Origin: Candidatus Brocadiia bacterium
GTDB lineage: Bacteria; Planctomycetota; MHYJ01; WSZJ01
Direction: 5' to 3'
Length of the DNA stretch: 15,370 nucleotides
Assembly (NCBI GenBank): GCA_013360825.1
Contig: JABWAY010000060.1
Coordinates: 1 to 15,370, forward strand
This document shows positions 14,459-15,370 of the stretch, one piece after another. The notes under the pieces are model-generated. The model ran no database searches. It saw nothing but the letters and a program-made list of their open reading frames with translations, and had not been told where the DNA came from. Each line of letters begins with the position of its first letter. The first letter of the stretch is position 1. Position numbers and translations under genes: made by a program.

Positions 14459-15370
14459 CGCCTCCACCAGCCGCAGGTACATGCGGATCGCCGGCAGGAG
14501 GAGGTCGTCGTTGAAGTCGTACTCGGTGGAGTGGCACATGGCGTTGGTGCGGCCGGGGGCGGAGCCGCCGAGGAAGTAGTAGGCGCCGGGGACCTTCTGG
14601 AGGAAGTAGGAGAAGTCCTCCGCCCCCATGGTGGGGAGCTGCTCCCCGGACACCGCGCCCTTCCCGAACAGCTCCTCGCCGACCCGCGCCACCAGCGCCG
14701 CCTCCTCCGGGTGGTTGCTCGTGACCGGGTAGTACCGGTGGTAGCGGAACTCCACCGACAACCCGAAGGCGCCGCAGACCCCGCGCGCCACCTCCTCCAC
14801 CCGCGCCCCGAGCCGGTCGGCCTGCGCGTCGTCCAGCGTGCGGATGGTCCCCGAGAGCGTCACGAAGTCCGGGATGATGTTCGTCGCCGTCCCCCCGTGG
14901 ATCGTCCCGAAGGTCACCACCGCGGGCTTCAGCGGATGCGTCTCCCGCGACACCAGCGCCTGCGCCAGCGTCACCACCTGCGCCGCCGCGAGGATCGGGT
15001 CCTTCGCCTCCTGGGGCTGGGAGCCGTGCCCCCCCCTCCCCACCACCTTCATCTCGAAGAGGGCCGCCGCCGCCATCATCGGCCCCGGCCGCACGCCGAC
15101 CGTCCCCACGGGGAAGATCGGCCAGTTGTGCATCCCGAAGATCCTCTCCACCCCGTCGAGGGCCCCCTCCTCCACCATGCGCTTCGCCCCCGCGCCCCCC
15201 TCCTCGGCGGGCTGGAAGAGGAAGCGCACCCCGCGCCGCAGCGTCCCCCCCCGCGAGGCCAGGGCCAGCGCCGTCCCGAGCAGGATGGTCGTGTGCCCGT
15301 CGTGCCCGCAGGCGTGCATCCGCCCCGGCACCGTGGAGCGGTGGTCGAACCCGTTCCGCTCCTCGAGGGG
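14456..15370 (-). CDS. M20D family amidohydrolase, 5' end outside window
   Basis: The frame enters at the right edge and ends at TAG 14458-14456, giving 304 visible residues of a family near 390 long, so roughly the first 85 are missing. The motif EERNGFDHRSTVPG leads into MHACGHDGHT (15319-15290), whose Cys and His are metal ligands. The Glu pair PAEEGGAGA (near 15205), the His of FGMHNWP (near 15130) and the C-terminal AMCHSTEYDF complete the site. Segments such as FGTIHGGTATNIIPD mark the dimerisation domain. Relatives include hippurate hydrolase, N-acyl-amino-acid amidohydrolases and IAA-amino-acid hydrolases that cleave an acyl-amide bond in the cytoplasm. The exact substrate cannot be told. 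The internal GTG at 15331 is not the real start. The gene converges on the hydrolase gene across the palindrome. Confidence 0.92.
   Translation of the reverse strand, partial: PLEERNGFDHRSTVPGRMHACGHDGHTTILLGTALALASRGGTLRRGVRFLFQPAEEGGAGAKRMVEEGALDGVERIFGMHNWPIFPVGTVGVRPGPMMAAAALFEMKVVGRGGHGSQPQEAKDPILAAAQVVTLAQALVSRETHPLKPAVVTFGTIHGGTATNIIPDFVTLSGTIRTLDDAQADRLGARVEEVARGVCGAFGLSVEFRYHRYYPVTSNHPEEAALVARVGEELFGKGAVSGEQLPTMGAEDFSYFLQKVPGAYYFLGGSAPGRTNAMCHSTEYDFNDDLLLPAIRMYLRLVEA

Overview
The window is very GC-rich, densely coded bacterial DNA in which most genes carry G or C at the third codon position. Two or three genes encode lipobox lipoproteins and several carry membrane segments, so a Gram-negative envelope is likely. 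The mix of class III nucleotide cyclases, an ETF/aminotransferase operon, M28, M48 and M20 peptidases and a CHASE2 receptor fits an environmental, probably uncultured bacterium of the Planctomycetota, Acidobacteriota or Myxococcota kind. The phylum cannot be settled from sequence reading alone. No RNA gene, CRISPR array, transposase or phage gene was seen.

Left part (1-5494). A leftward cyclase-homology plus ATPase signalling protein runs off the left edge, and its cyclase domain has lost both metal-binding aspartates. It is divergent from a two-gene MacB/LolD-type ABC transporter (permease, then ATPase, overlapping by one base). The transporter is followed closely by a cytoplasmic-looking M28 metallopeptidase with all five zinc ligands. 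A 90-residue protein of a small, widespread uncharacterised family comes next, overlapping the start of a partner gene that is cut off within about 25 codons.

Middle part (5495-8550). A leftward operon etfB-etfA-aminotransferase is driven by a near-consensus sigma-70 promoter (TTGACA, 16-base spacer, TATGAT). It encodes both subunits of an electron transfer flavoprotein and a class I aspartate-type aminotransferase, with etfA and the aminotransferase overlapping by four bases.

Right-centre (8627-14356). A rightward tightly packed cluster begins with a membrane CHASE2 adenylate-cyclase receptor whose catalytic residues are intact. Then come an SH3-like secreted protein, an M48 metalloprotease lipoprotein, a small lipoprotein, a hairpin, a second SH3-like secreted protein and a second M48-like lipoprotein. 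The SH3-then-M48 unit is therefore present twice, which suggests an envelope proteolysis or quality-control system linked to cAMP signalling. The second M48 copy is abnormal: it breaks off just before its zinc motif and continues in frame as an alpha/beta hydrolase. That is either a real fusion or a chimeric join near 13301.

Right end (14354-15370). A perfect palindrome with two 51-base arms and a 3-base loop lies between the hydrolase and a convergent M20D amidohydrolase. Its outermost three bases on each side are the TAG stop codons of the two genes, and each arm contains a consensus DnaA box. The M48/hydrolase join and this palindrome are the most unusual features here.
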